Shown piece by piece: positions 18,520-27,789 of a DNA stretch of 64,000 nucleotides. Below the pieces are notes generated by a model. That model was not told where the DNA came from. It worked only from the letters and a program-made list of their open reading frames with translations, and made no database searches. The position numbers and the translations under genes are program-made. Origin of the DNA: a virus; the IMG/VR virus record IMGVR_UViG_3300005841_000030, positions 1-64,000 of that record, one strand, 5' to 3'. Position 1 is the stretch's first letter; each line of letters opens with the position of its first letter.

Positions 18520-18831
18520 ATGAGAACTGCTAATATTTGCCCCACTTGTGCAACATTTATAAATGCTGCATGTATTGTATATGATGGAGATCTTCTAACC
18601 AACTTAGATGTAGCTCCTCTAGACACCTTAGATATTATTCTAGGGAAGATTAATGATGCTTTAGAGCCTCAAACTGGTCATGGCAACCCTACATCCAATG
18701 TTGTATTTGTAGGTCAATTTTATATTGACTTGGATGCTCCTGCAATATGGATAGGGTTAGCAGCAGGAATCCCTGATTGGGGTTATTTTGGTAGTATTTC
18801 AACTACTACAACTACCACAACAACTAGTTAA
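18520..18831 (+). CDS. Small Thr-tailed structural-type protein (103 aa)
   Basis: An ATG at 18520 gives 103 residues; an in-frame TTG nine bases upstream overlaps the promoter box and is unlikely to be the start. The N-terminus has a cysteine pair (ICPTC) and another cysteine (AACIVYD). The C-terminus ends in a run of about eight threonines encoded by ACA, ACT and ACC codons. Small proteins of this kind are found next to tail-fibre genes in Bacteroidetes phages, and the Thr-rich end resembles exposed or glycosylated structural tails. The 57-aa protein at 27790 also ends in a Thr run. It has its own promoter-like box. Function unknown. Confidence 0.7.
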   Translation: MRTANICPTCATFINAACIVYDGDLLTNLDVAPLDTLDIILGKINDALEPQTGHGNPTSNVVFVGQFYIDLDAPAIWIGLAAGIPDWGYFGSISTTTTTTTTS

Positions 18832-18838
18832 AAAATAA

Positions 18839-18870
18839 TTTGGATTATTAGAATATTTTTTATATTTTTG
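18839..18870 (+). promoter_or_regulatory. Bacteroidetes-type promoter (TTTG-N20-TATTTTTG)
   Basis: TTTG at 18839-18842 and TATTTTTG at 18863-18870 are 20 nt apart, the spacing known for the Bacteroidetes primary sigma factor. A short leader with AAACCAATT follows, then the ATG at 18894. The promoter and leader closely match those at 32007-32064. Confidence 0.8.
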
Positions 18871-18893
18871 CACAAAATTAAACCAATTATATT

Positions 18894-19325
18894 ATGGAAA
18901 AACAACTAAAAGTTGAAGAGATTTATGAATGTATAGCTCTTTTAGCAGGATTTAAAAATGATCAAACTCAAGTTACATGTCTAGGATTTAATAATGAGAA
19001 GTCTATTTCTGAAGGAATGCGAAGAATTACTAACAAAACATTCAAGAAATTGAGTGAAAACTGGCCTAAGGAGCAATTAGAAGGTATTCAAAAACTAACA
19101 ATAGAAGCTCTTCCTGCATTACAAGAAGGAGAAGAAAGAAATGATGAAATTGCTCTTTTGACTCTAAAACAAAGTAAAATTAAAGAATTAACTGAATCAG
19201 AGGTAACTATTATTTTTGAAGAACTTCCTGATTTTAAAATACTAGATAGTAGACTAGAAGAAAGAAAAGAATCATTAAGTTATAATTACAGCTATATTTT
19301 TGAACGATTGTTCCTAAACTACTAG
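18894..19325 (+). CDS. Hypothetical protein (143 aa), monocistronic
   Basis: A charged, helix-rich soluble protein with a long glutamate-rich middle (residues about 60-125) and no recognised domain. It stands as its own transcription unit, with a strong promoter just upstream and a terminator hairpin starting right at its stop codon. Such isolation suggests a need for separate, perhaps high or late, expression. The neighbouring virion, holin-like and tail genes make a structural or accessory virion role possible, but nothing in the sequence proves it. Confidence 0.72.
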   Translation: MEKQLKVEEIYECIALLAGFKNDQTQVTCLGFNNEKSISEGMRRITNKTFKKLSENWPKEQLEGIQKLTIEALPALQEGEERNDEIALLTLKQSKIKELTESEVTIIFEELPDFKILDSRLEERKESLSYNYSYIFERLFLNY

Positions 19326-19347
19326 AAAAGAGGATTTATCCTCTTTT
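19326..19347 (+). terminator. Rho-independent terminator after the 143-aa gene
   Basis: AAAAGAGGAT pairs with ATCCTCTTTT (effective loop TTTA), followed by a T-rich run. It begins immediately after the TAG stop of the preceding gene. Confidence 0.8.
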
Positions 19348-19377
19348 TTCTTATAGCATTATTTTATTGCCAAATTC

Positions 19378-19408
19378 TTTGAAATTTGGATATTTTATCA
19401 TACTTTTG
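19378..19408 (+). promoter_or_regulatory. Bacteroidetes-type promoter of the lysis/tail operon
   Basis: TTTG at 19378-19381, 19 nt, then TACTTTTG at 19401-19408, followed by a 25-nt leader and the ATG at 19434. It follows the terminator at 19326-19347 and is the likely start of the membrane-protein and tail-fibre operon. A second TTTGG at 19385-19389 is too close to be the -33 box. Confidence 0.72.
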
Positions 19409-19433
19409 TACACTCCCTCTAAATTTATTTTAA

Positions 19434-19760
19434 ATGCCTGACATTGCTGAAGAATTATCAGAAATAAAACAACAATTAGCCATAGTTATAACAACAGGGA
19501 ATAATACACTTGATGAGTGTAGAAAAACCAATGGTAGAGTTACTAGACTAGAAGAAAGTCATAATAACTTAGTAAAGGATTTGGCTGTACTAGATGCCCT
19601 AACCACTCAAAAAATGAAATTTATAGATAAAGGTTTGGATGACATAACTCCTAAATTAGAGAAAGGTCAGTCCTTTATGTATACACTAAAAGGAAATTGG
19701 CAAGGTATAATGGTAGTAGCAATGCTAATAGGATATATAGTAGATAAATTTATAAAATAG
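19434..19760 (+). CDS. Coiled-coil protein with C-terminal membrane anchor, holin-cluster member
   Basis: A 108-residue protein. Residues 1-80 form a charged, heptad-like helix (EELSEIKQQL and similar); residues about 87-105 (WQGIMVVAMLIGYIVDKFI) are a membrane segment at the C-terminus. This layout resembles haemolysin XhlA-like and other phage lysis accessory proteins. It is first in the operon and one base separates it from a two-segment membrane protein, followed by a spanin-like protein. A role in lysis is inferred from topology and context; no sequence motif proves it. Confidence 0.65.
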   Translation: MPDIAEELSEIKQQLAIVITTGNNTLDECRKTNGRVTRLEESHNNLVKDLAVLDALTTQKMKFIDKGLDDITPKLEKGQSFMYTLKGNWQGIMVVAMLIGYIVDKFIK

Positions 19761-19761
19761 T

Positions 19762-19989
19762 ATGTTCAGTAATTGGAATAAAGAATCTTCTAAAATAGGA
19801 AAAGTATTCCATACTTGGGTGGCTGGTATACTATTAGTCCTATCCATATTAGGAGGATCAAATGAATACCTTTCTCTTGTTCCTCCTGATTACATTCCAA
19901 CTTATATAAAAACCATTGTTGTAATATCGGGAGTTATTTCCTATGTAGGTGGAAAATTAACCAAAAAAGAAGATGCTCCTAAGGCTTAA
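19762..19989 (+). CDS. Holin-like membrane protein (75 aa)
   Basis: Two hydrophobic segments (about residues 17-35 and 47-65) are separated by a short turn with PPDY, and the C-terminus is charged (KKEDAPKA), as in small class II holins. It lies between the coiled-coil anchored protein and the spanin-like gene and overlaps the latter by 17 nt. By analogy it would form the membrane lesion at lysis, but no endolysin gene is adjacent. Confidence 0.62.
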   Translation: MFSNWNKESSKIGKVFHTWVAGILLVLSILGGSNEYLSLVPPDYIPTYIKTIVVISGVISYVGGKLTKKEDAPKA

Positions 19990-20602
19990 AATAGAAATAG
20001 GGATAGTGTTACTACTAATTATAAGTAGTTCGTTTCTTTATGTATTCTATAATAAATATAAAGAAGAAAGAGGGCAGAAAGAAGGAGTAGAACAACTTTT
20101 TAGCAAGAGCCAGGATAGTGTAAGAGTGTATAGGAATGTACACGGAAGATTAGTCAGTAAAACCAATAGTCTTGTTCTGGAGAATAAGACAATTAAACAA
20201 CTTGTAAAAGATGGAAATCTACCCTTTCTAAAGGAATTTGATGGTTTAAAAAGGAATTATAAAAATCTAGAATATGCTTTTCATTCTCTCTCAAAATCTG
20301 TAGATAGTCTTCATATCCATTTAAAAGATAGTGCCTTTAGTTATATTGATAATAAAGGTGATACTGTTAAATTTGTAGCCAAAAATTGGAAAAAACAAGA
20401 TAAATGGTCAAAATTTGACTACAAAGAAGTTAGTCCAGATAGTGCAATCCTTAAATATGAAGTGGATGTCCCTTTAGATGGAGTATTGTATTGGAAAAGG
20501 AGATGGTTTTTAGGAAAAAAGCACTATTTTTCAGAAATGACTTCTGAAAATCCACATGTTAAAATTCCAGAACTATTAGAATTAAAAGTAGGTAAAAAAT
20601 AA
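19973..20602 (+). CDS. Inner-membrane spanin-like protein (209 aa)
   Basis: Residues about 9-27 form a single N-terminal membrane segment (IGIVLLLIISSSFLYVFY) followed by a long, charged, helical region that would lie in the periplasm, and then a more beta-like C-terminal part ending in KVGKK. This is the topology of an Rz-type i-spanin, which links the inner and outer membranes at the end of lysis. The gene starts inside the holin-like gene. No lipoprotein partner (o-spanin) was found nearby. Function is inferred from topology and context. Confidence 0.55.
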   Translation: MLLRLKIEIGIVLLLIISSSFLYVFYNKYKEERGQKEGVEQLFSKSQDSVRVYRNVHGRLVSKTNSLVLENKTIKQLVKDGNLPFLKEFDGLKRNYKNLEYAFHSLSKSVDSLHIHLKDSAFSYIDNKGDTVKFVAKNWKKQDKWSKFDYKEVSPDSAILKYEVDVPLDGVLYWKRRWFLGKKHYFSEMTSENPHVKIPELLELKVGKK

Positions 20603-20611
20603 AAATAAATA

Positions 20612-20902
20612 ATGCCTCATTATGTAAAAACCGGATTTTGGACAAGTTCTGCAAAGAAATATAATGATTATCTCGATTTAGAGAAATTAATAACCTCTAC
20701 TATAGGACCTATACCTAATTTGTTAGCAGGTAATAACATTACTATTACAGGAACCTATCCTAATCTAATAGTAAATACTATAGATCCTATAAATATAATA
20801 GCGGGTGCAAACATTGGAGTTACAGGAACCTACCCTGATATAACTATTGCAGTTACAGGACTGTCAGGAGGAAGTGGATTTACAGTATTTAATTTAAATT
20901 AA
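20612..20902 (+). CDS. Small tail-fibre-type protein with GTYPN repeats
   Basis: Ninety-six residues containing two copies of a short beta-repeat, ITGTYPNLIVNTI and VTGTYPDITIAV, separated by about 25 residues. The GTYPN motif is typical of repeated modules in phage tail fibres and also occurs in the 509-aa fibre protein downstream (DLSGTYPNPIVA). It is the first of the tail group, four bases before the tailspike. Probably a short fibre or fibre-tip adaptor. Confidence 0.68.
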   Translation: MPHYVKTGFWTSSAKKYNDYLDLEKLITSTIGPIPNLLAGNNITITGTYPNLIVNTIDPINIIAGANIGVTGTYPDITIAVTGLSGGSGFTVFNLN

Positions 20903-20906
20903 TAGA

Positions 20907-23693
20907 ATGCCATTAGCTTCAGGAGCATTTATACAAGATAGAGGAACTACAATGATGCAAGTTGCAGCATTTCCTGCTGGTTATTCTAATGATGGTATAT
21001 TTGGATATGATGACGGTATAAATAAATGGATTGCCATAGAATTAGATAGTTTAATATCATGTAGAAAGGGGGGAATCTACTCTAATGGAGTAGATATGAC
21101 TACTAAATTAAATACTTTACTGTCTAATTCTGGAATAAAAGGTATTAGGTTTGATGCTAAAGGAGGGGGAGGAATAACTGTAAATGGTACAGTAAATGTA
21201 CCTTCAGGTAAAGTACTTTCATTTGAAAACGGTTGTTATTTAACAGGCTCAGGTACAGTAAATGGAGGAATAATAGATGGTAATTTTAGAAGTAAAATAT
21301 TTGATATAACACTAACGATAGTACCAGAAGCTCTTGTTCAAGGTAAATGGTCAGTTAGATGGTTTGGTGCATTAGGAAATAACTCTCAAGATGACCAACC
21401 TTCTATACAAAAAACTATAGACAGTGCTATAACTTCAAACTTAAAGTATGTATATATGCCATTTGGTATTTATAAAATATCAAAAGGTATTGTAATAAGA
21501 AAAGGAACAGATGTGTTTTGTACAGGATTTAAATTAGAAGGGGAAGTAAGTGTTTATGGTGGCGAAATAGGACAAACTAAAATATCAACTTCTAATAAAA
21601 ATACCTTTATGGTAGGTGTACATAAAGGCAAAGGTGTTAGAATTTCAAATATCTACCTATCTGGAGCCAATATATCCATAGCCACTCTATCTATTTATGA
21701 TGTGATGGAGAACCCCAATACTGACTTTACTGGAGGATGTAGAAATACCCCTAGTTCTCCACATGCGGGATTTATAGTTGATCCTTTTGTAAATGATCCT
21801 TCATATTCCGATCAATATCCAGATTTTACATCTTATTATGTAAATGAAGGTAGTGGAGGGTCAACAGATATTATTTTTGAAAATTGTAGAGTTAATAGCT
21901 TAGTTGTTGGATATTGTATGAGTCCTCATACTACTCCTCAAAATGGGGATGCAATTTGTATAAACAATTGCTGGGGAGATAGTTGCAAGGCTGCAATTTC
22001 TGTTGGCCAGTCACAAAATAGATCTATGTTAGTAAATAATTTCAAATGTTGGGGACACACAGAGACAATATTTGATTCGTATAATTATGGAAATGTAACA
22101 TCTGACCATCCAGAAGTGGACGGATTAAACGTTGCTGGTTCTGTTAGGTATTTATGCAGATTAACAACATTTGCAAATAAAGGACTTATAATAAAAAGAG
22201 CGCATATAGAAAGTTTATATATGTTAAATGGTCCAGGTCAACTAGGAGATTTATGTATAAAAGATTCAAGAATTCATTTACAGTCAACTCAAATTGGAAC
22301 ACCAGCGATACATGATGCCTACACGGTATTTAAAGGAGGTTCCTTAAAAATATCAGATAGTTTATTTATAAGATATAGTAATTATAATAAACCTTTTGCT
22401 GTAGATTGCGCAATGGCTTATTTTGAAAGATGTTATTTTGAAATATTACCTATAAATTATGCTACAGCAACAGGAGGTCAGATATTTTTTGAAAATTGTA
22501 GAAATGCTCAAACTATACATAATTTTGGTACTGATGGTAGAATTACTTTAACAAAAACCGCAGATCAATCTCCTAATAACCCAATTCTATTTTTATCTAA
22601 TATGGAGTTATCTTTCATAAGTAGAAATAGATATGCACCAGCAAATGGAACATGGTCTTATACAAGAAAAAGAATGGCTGATATATCAGATAAATTTTTA
22701 AGTAGAGATTATAATTTTTTTGCTTTAAAATCATCTACATTAAATTTTAGTAGTATAGATTCTGTAAACTTAACAGCTAATATAATTATTGGACTGGGAG
22801 ATGATTATAATAAGGTAATGTTAGACGATTTAATTTTTCTAAATGGAACAACTAACATTTTAGATGAATATGGAATAGCAAATAGATATTTATGTTGCGG
22901 AATGGTGACAGCAAAAAACGACATAACAGGGACAATTACATTATCATATACCACCAGAGGAATAGATAATATTACTAATTATAATTTTTATATTGGAAGA
23001 ACTTCTTTAATGTATCCATTTTGCGTTGTAGGAGATTGTGCATCAGGTAGTAATTTAATAACAAATGCTGTAGCAGATGGAGGATTAAGTACACCCAAAT
23101 ATATAAGTGTAAATAGTCCTTATTTTCCTATAGGAACATATATAACATCTATATCAGGAACAACTATTACTTGTAGTAATAATGCCATATCGTCTGGAAC
23201 AAATATAGATGTTGTAAGTGCAAACTGGCAAGCAATTGAATATGGGGTTTATAATGCAGCAACTCCTGATGTTATTGGATACAAAAGTGGTGATTTAATT
23301 TATAATACAAATCCAGTAACTTATCCTAATGTGTGGAGATGGAGATGTATTCAATCTGGAGTTACAGCAACTTCAAGACTACCTATTTTTACGACAGAAA
23401 CTGCAATTCCAGCAAATAGTCTAGAGGCAACATTTAGTTCAACAAATAATACTACTTTTGTTATTCCTATAGGTTATCTAACTACTGAATTTGTATTAAA
23501 ATCCACTGTAAATATGACTATTAGTATAGGAACAACTCCTAGCGGTACTGATATAGCTAATTCACAAGCAACTGTAGCTAATATCTCCATAGTGATTCCT
23601 TATGTTAAATATACTGATAATTCTATAACCATCTACTTTACCGGAATCTCAGGAGGAACTTTATCAATTATACCTATATTAAGAAAAGTATAA
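20907..23693 (+). CDS. Tailspike/pectate-lyase-like beta-helix protein (928 aa)
   Basis: Residues about 145-195 carry the usual entry to a right-handed beta-helix of the pectate lyase 3 type: VRWFGALGNNSQDDQPSIQK, then VYMPFGIYKIS. The centre (about 200-560) is rich in short beta-strands with repeated Asn, Gly and Ile, as in parallel beta-helices. The C-terminal 250 residues are Thr/Ser/Ile-rich and probably form a receptor or trimerisation part. Such proteins are receptor-binding tailspikes that often cleave or bind capsular polysaccharide. Catalytic residues cannot be identified by eye. It lies in the tail operon before two fibre genes. Confidence 0.82.
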   Translation: MPLASGAFIQDRGTTMMQVAAFPAGYSNDGIFGYDDGINKWIAIELDSLISCRKGGIYSNGVDMTTKLNTLLSNSGIKGIRFDAKGGGGITVNGTVNVPSGKVLSFENGCYLTGSGTVNGGIIDGNFRSKIFDITLTIVPEALVQGKWSVRWFGALGNNSQDDQPSIQKTIDSAITSNLKYVYMPFGIYKISKGIVIRKGTDVFCTGFKLEGEVSVYGGEIGQTKISTSNKNTFMVGVHKGKGVRISNIYLSGANISIATLSIYDVMENPNTDFTGGCRNTPSSPHAGFIVDPFVNDPSYSDQYPDFTSYYVNEGSGGSTDIIFENCRVNSLVVGYCMSPHTTPQNGDAICINNCWGDSCKAAISVGQSQNRSMLVNNFKCWGHTETIFDSYNYGNVTSDHPEVDGLNVAGSVRYLCRLTTFANKGLIIKRAHIESLYMLNGPGQLGDLCIKDSRIHLQSTQIGTPAIHDAYTVFKGGSLKISDSLFIRYSNYNKPFAVDCAMAYFERCYFEILPINYATATGGQIFFENCRNAQTIHNFGTDGRITLTKTADQSPNNPILFLSNMELSFISRNRYAPANGTWSYTRKRMADISDKFLSRDYNFFALKSSTLNFSSIDSVNLTANIIIGLGDDYNKVMLDDLIFLNGTTNILDEYGIANRYLCCGMVTAKNDITGTITLSYTTRGIDNITNYNFYIGRTSLMYPFCVVGDCASGSNLITNAVADGGLSTPKYISVNSPYFPIGTYITSISGTTITCSNNAISSGTNIDVVSANWQAIEYGVYNAATPDVIGYKSGDLIYNTNPVTYPNVWRWRCIQSGVTATSRLPIFTTETAIPANSLEATFSSTNNTTFVIPIGYLTTEFVLKSTVNMTISIGTTPSGTDIANSQATVANISIVIPYVKYTDNSITIYFTGISGGTLSIIPILRKV

Positions 23694-23711
23694 ATAATTT
23701 AATAAAATATA

Positions 23712-25241
23712 ATGTCAGTATCTAATAGAGAAATAGGAGGAGCATCAGCACCTGAAGAATATTGGTTAGCATTCATCTCTAAACAGATGGAAAGACTTAC
23801 ACAAGTTGCCTCTAATATAGCAGGTGGAGGTGGAGGTAGTCCCACAGGTCCTGCTGGAGGGGATTTAAGTGGAACTTATCCCAATCCTATAGTAGCCAAA
23901 ATACTAGGAAATGCTATTCCTATTAACGCTGCTGGAGCGTTAACTAATAATGGAGCAGGAATATTAACCTGGTCCCCTGCTGGAACAGGTAGTGTAACTT
24001 CTGTTTCTGTCACTTCTACAAACGGATTTGCAGGAACCGTAGCCACAGCTACAACAACTCCAACCATCACCATATCTACTACAATTACAGGAATAATAAA
24101 AGGAAATGGGACTTCTATAAGTGCAGCTACAGTAGGTACTGATTATAGTGTCGGAACTTCTGCTTTAGGTACAGGAATCTTAAAATCTACAACAGCAACA
24201 GGAGCATTGTCAATAGCTGTAGCTGGAGATTTTCCAACATTACCTTATTGGTCACTAGCAACTGGTGGCACTTTAACAAATGTAAACACTATTACTAGTA
24301 ATGTTGCTAATCAGCACATCTTTACTGGAACTTGGACTGCATCTGCTAATAATCAAAATCATATAGAAGTAACAGGTACAATAACAAGTAGGAATACTGC
24401 TTCTGACACTATAAACTATTTAGTAATTGATCCAACTATTGCTAGAAATGTAGGTAACCCAGCAACGCAAATAGCAACGGCAGTATTAATTAATCCTACT
24501 TTTTCTAATTCTCCCACTACACAATATATTCTTAGACTTCAAAATGCCACTACTGATAGATTTACAGTACAATCGGACGGGACAACAAAAATAACTAATG
24601 CTTCTGGATCAACTACTTTTTCAACCAATGGTGATATTGTCATGATTTCGGGAGGAAGGTTGAGTTCCATTGGTAATTCAGCAGGTGTAAATTTTTTAGG
24701 AGGAAGGGATGCAGCAAATACATTTTTATTTTCTACTTCAAACAATTATGATCAAGCAAATGCTACAAATATATTTATAAGTGGAAGTCCTTCATTTTCC
24801 TATCCTTCAGGCACAAATTCGGGAACATATTTTAAAATTTCACCAACTTTAAATACATCTGGAGGTACTAATACGATTAGAATAATTGACTACAATCCTA
24901 CTGAGACTTTACTAACAGGGAGTACACACTATTTCATTACAAGTAGATCAACAACAGCATTAAGTGGATTTGCAGTAGCCTCTCCTGCAAATGCTTATAT
25001 TGTTATTGGAGCGGGAACTACAACAATAGCACCATTTAAATTAACATCAGGAACTAATCTTACAACTGCTGTTGCTGGTTGTATGGAGTATAATGGTACA
25101 GACTTATTATTTACTAAAACGGGTACTACTAGGGGAAATGTTTTAGTTTCTACAGCTACTACCACTGAAACAGTAGTTAGTGATACTACTGCTACTATAA
25201 CAATTGGAGGAACTACATTTAAAGTGCTGCTAAAGGCATAA
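23712..25241 (+). CDS. Tail fibre protein (509 aa)
   Basis: A low-complexity Thr/Ser/Gly/Ala-rich protein. Residues about 1-35 form a head with an ISKQMERLTQVA helix; a Gly run (GGGGGSP) leads into DLSGTYPNPIVA, then long beta-rich repeats (TSVSVTSTNGF and ITSNVANQHIFTG types). Part of the centre resembles the repeated 'VQSDGTTKITNASG' type of phage fibre stalk. It would form a trimeric fibre shaft. The gene follows the tailspike by 18 nt and touches the next fibre gene. Its N-terminal head is echoed by the 34-aa minigene at 26640. Confidence 0.8.
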   Translation: MSVSNREIGGASAPEEYWLAFISKQMERLTQVASNIAGGGGGSPTGPAGGDLSGTYPNPIVAKILGNAIPINAAGALTNNGAGILTWSPAGTGSVTSVSVTSTNGFAGTVATATTTPTITISTTITGIIKGNGTSISAATVGTDYSVGTSALGTGILKSTTATGALSIAVAGDFPTLPYWSLATGGTLTNVNTITSNVANQHIFTGTWTASANNQNHIEVTGTITSRNTASDTINYLVIDPTIARNVGNPATQIATAVLINPTFSNSPTTQYILRLQNATTDRFTVQSDGTTKITNASGSTTFSTNGDIVMISGGRLSSIGNSAGVNFLGGRDAANTFLFSTSNNYDQANATNIFISGSPSFSYPSGTNSGTYFKISPTLNTSGGTNTIRIIDYNPTETLLTGSTHYFITSRSTTALSGFAVASPANAYIVIGAGTTTIAPFKLTSGTNLTTAVAGCMEYNGTDLLFTKTGTTRGNVLVSTATTTETVVSDTTATITIGGTTFKVLLKA

Positions 25242-25242
25242 A

Positions 25243-26625
25243 ATGACAACAACATCATACGCTCTTTCTATTCTTACTAATTATACTTCTGTTGAAGAAG
25301 CAATATATGCAACTACTTTAAGTGGAGTTAATGCTGGAAGCTCTGTTATATATAATACAACTCTTTCTCTCACTAGAATATGGGATGGAACTAATTTTGT
25401 AAATGCTCCTACAATTTCAGCATCAGTACTGCCTTCTTTTGGAGATATGTTTAAATCTGATAATTTATCAGGTTTATCAAATTATACCACTGCTAGAAGT
25501 AATTTAGGACTTGGTACACTTGCTACACAAAATGGTACTTTTAGCGGTACATCCTCAGGAACCAATACAGGAGATCAAGATTTAAGTGGGCTTGTCCCTA
25601 AAACAACCACTATTAATGGTAGTTCTCTTTCTTCTAATATCACTATAACTACAATTACAGGGAATGCAGGAAGTGCCACTGTATTGCAGACAGCTAGAGC
25701 TATAAATGGTATTTCTTTTGATGGAAGTTCCTCTATAACAATAACAGCAGCAGCAGGAACATTAACAGGTAGTACATTAAATTCAGGAGTTACAATATCA
25801 TCTTTAGTTTCATTTGGAGCATCAGCCATAACTAATCTTCTTCCCTCTCAAACTGGAAATACAGGGAAATATCTTACTACAGATGGTAGTAATATAAGCT
25901 GGGGATCTCCTTCAGGTAGTGGGGATATGATTTTAGCCTCTAATCAAATAGTTACAGGTACTAAAACTTTTAGTCCTGGGACATTGATACTTGCTGCTGG
26001 GAATACGTCTTCTGGAGCAGAAATATTTATATTAACTAGTGCAGCATTATTAACATCAGCAGTGGCTGGTGTAGGGGAAGTGGATGCTAATGGTATTAGA
26101 TATTGGACTCATTCTACATCAGAAAGAGGAGTGATAGACAGTGAGCAGTTTATTTCTCTTACAGGAGCATACACTCTCACTTCTCAAACTGCTGCTCAAA
26201 AATTGTTCAATTCTTCTACGAATGGGGCATTAACAGTTTCAAGTTCAAAATCTTATTATTTTGAATGTGTTTTTTCTTTAACCTCTTTATCCTCTACCTC
26301 TGGTTCTTTTGGTTTTGCATTTGGAGGAACAGCTACATTTACATCTCAAGCATGGCAATCTATTGCTAATAAAGCAGCATTAGCTACCCCCACTGCCGGA
26401 TTAATGACATTTAATACTGCTGCAAACGTAACACTTGCTACAGCAAATACCACTACTACAGGGCAAGCTAGAATAACAGGAATTGTTAGAATTAATACAG
26501 GAGGAACATTAATCCCTCAAATATCATTAGGAGTAGCATCAGCAGCCATAGTAGGAGTAAATTCATACTTTAGAATTTGGCCTGTTGGTAGCAATACAGT
26601 AACAAATGTAGGAAGTTGGAGTTAA
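25243..26625 (+). CDS. Tail fibre protein (460 aa), probable distal receptor part
   Basis: The N-terminal half holds fibre-type repeats (SNYTTARSNLGLGTLA, GTNTGDQDLSG, SLVSFGASAITNL). The C-terminal 170 residues (from about LTGAYTLTSQTAAQKLF) look like a beta-sandwich head of the kind found at fibre ends, rich in aromatic and small residues. It starts one base after the previous fibre gene's stop, so the two are probably made together and may form one fibre. Confidence 0.8.
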   Translation: MTTTSYALSILTNYTSVEEAIYATTLSGVNAGSSVIYNTTLSLTRIWDGTNFVNAPTISASVLPSFGDMFKSDNLSGLSNYTTARSNLGLGTLATQNGTFSGTSSGTNTGDQDLSGLVPKTTTINGSSLSSNITITTITGNAGSATVLQTARAINGISFDGSSSITITAAAGTLTGSTLNSGVTISSLVSFGASAITNLLPSQTGNTGKYLTTDGSNISWGSPSGSGDMILASNQIVTGTKTFSPGTLILAAGNTSSGAEIFILTSAALLTSAVAGVGEVDANGIRYWTHSTSERGVIDSEQFISLTGAYTLTSQTAAQKLFNSSTNGALTVSSSKSYYFECVFSLTSLSSTSGSFGFAFGGTATFTSQAWQSIANKAALATPTAGLMTFNTAANVTLATANTTTTGQARITGIVRINTGGTLIPQISLGVASAAIVGVNSYFRIWPVGSNTVTNVGSWS

Positions 26626-26639
26626 TTAATTAAAAAAAT

Positions 26640-26744
26640 ATGCCAGTACCAAATCAACAGATAGGATCTAGTAGGAAAGTCAAATGGCTTCAAACTATAT
26701 CAAAACAGATAGAGAGATTAACAAAAATTCTATCTACCAAATAA
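26640..26744 (+). CDS. 34-aa minigene resembling a tail-fibre N-terminus
   Basis: A short ORF (ATG at 26640) whose product begins MPVPNQQIGSS and contains ISKQIERLTKILS. This matches the N-terminus of the 509-aa fibre (MSVSNREIGGA and ISKQMERLTQVAS) in order and spacing. It is either a small attachment-domain paralogue or the remnant of a duplicated fibre gene. It fills most of the gap between the last fibre gene and the glycosyltransferase group. Confidence 0.6.
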   Translation: MPVPNQQIGSSRKVKWLQTISKQIERLTKILSTK

Positions 26745-26772
26745 GAGATTTTCAATAAACCAATAGAATTAC

Positions 26773-27786
26773 ATGAGAGATTTAGTATTTATACAATGTG
26801 CGCCTTGTGATGATTATTACTGGTGGCAAACTCATTTATGGTTAGAAAGTCTAAAATCAATAGGAAAATCAAATAAAGCAATTTCTCTAATATTTACGCC
26901 TAATTACAGAGATAGGAATTCTAAATGGGATGAATTAGTTAAACTATATCCTGAATCAGAATTCTTCTTCTATAAAGATACTGATAGAATAAGTGAAAAA
27001 TTAATAAGAATTTATATTCCTATTATACGACCTTATATTCTGATGAAATATTTCAAATTACATCCAGAATTAAAGGAAAAAGCTATTTTTTATTGTGATT
27101 GTGATATTCTTTTTACAGAAAAATTCAATATTGACAAATTTTTAGATGATGACGTATGTTATCTATCAGATACACTTAGTTATATAAATGCTAGTTATTT
27201 TGATAGTAAAGTAAAAGATGTTATTCCTGAGAAACTAGAGCAATATAAAACTAGAGATATATTAGATGAAACTTGTAAATTAGTTGGTATATCCAGGGAA
27301 ATAGCAGAGAAGAACAATTTACACTCTGGAGGAGCACAATATCTTTTAAAGAATATAGATTGGACATTCTGGGATAAATGTATAACAGACTGTATTAGAA
27401 TTAGACATCATCTTCAAGAAGTAAATAAATATTTCTTTGAAAATGAGAATAAAGGATTTCAATCCTGGTGTGCAGATATGTGGGCAGTCTTATACAATTT
27501 ATGGAATAGGGAACAAGAAACTAAAATAGTTCCAGAAATGAATTTTGCATGGAGTAGTGATAATATTTCTAAACTAGAAACCTGTCCTATATTCCATAAT
27601 GCAGGTATCGTAGGGGAAAAACAAGGAGAAACCCCTGTATTTTATAAAGGAAAATATCATCAAGGAGCTAATCCTTTCGAAGATAGTCATTTAGAACTTG
27701 TATATAACAATGAACAATCTAAAACTCTTTGTAATTGGTATTATGTAGAGCAGTTAATAAAATTAAAACAAAAATATAATTATTAA
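26773..27786 (+). CDS. GT8-like glycosyltransferase (337 aa)
   Basis: Residues 107-114 (FYCDCDIL) give the D109-x-D111 nucleotide-sugar/metal motif in the hydrophobic strand context usual for GT-A, GT8-like enzymes. After it come a DETC-rich helix, a Gly-rich SGGAQYLL segment (acceptor side) and a conserved-looking HNAGI near residue 275, which in GT8 enzymes carries a metal-binding His. The product probably transfers a sugar from an NDP-sugar to a glycan or protein in the cytoplasm. The start is preceded by AAACCAAT. It begins a run of sugar-modifying genes after the tail fibres, which suggests virion or surface glycan decoration. Donor and acceptor are unknown. Confidence 0.75.
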   Translation: MRDLVFIQCAPCDDYYWWQTHLWLESLKSIGKSNKAISLIFTPNYRDRNSKWDELVKLYPESEFFFYKDTDRISEKLIRIYIPIIRPYILMKYFKLHPELKEKAIFYCDCDILFTEKFNIDKFLDDDVCYLSDTLSYINASYFDSKVKDVIPEKLEQYKTRDILDETCKLVGISREIAEKNNLHSGGAQYLLKNIDWTFWDKCITDCIRIRHHLQEVNKYFFENENKGFQSWCADMWAVLYNLWNREQETKIVPEMNFAWSSDNISKLETCPIFHNAGIVGEKQGETPVFYKGKYHQGANPFEDSHLELVYNNEQSKTLCNWYYVEQLIKLKQKYNY

Positions 27787-27789
27787 AAT

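Noticed and set aside
18785-18831. ACA/ACT repeat as a microsatellite or CRISPR-like element
   Set aside because: The triplets are in frame and encode a Thr run at the end of the 103-aa protein; no spacer-repeat structure is present.
23876-25829. Val/Pro-rich frames on the minus strand under the tail-fibre genes
   Set aside because: They mirror Thr/Gly-rich fibre repeats (ACA and GGA codons read backwards) and have no independent support.
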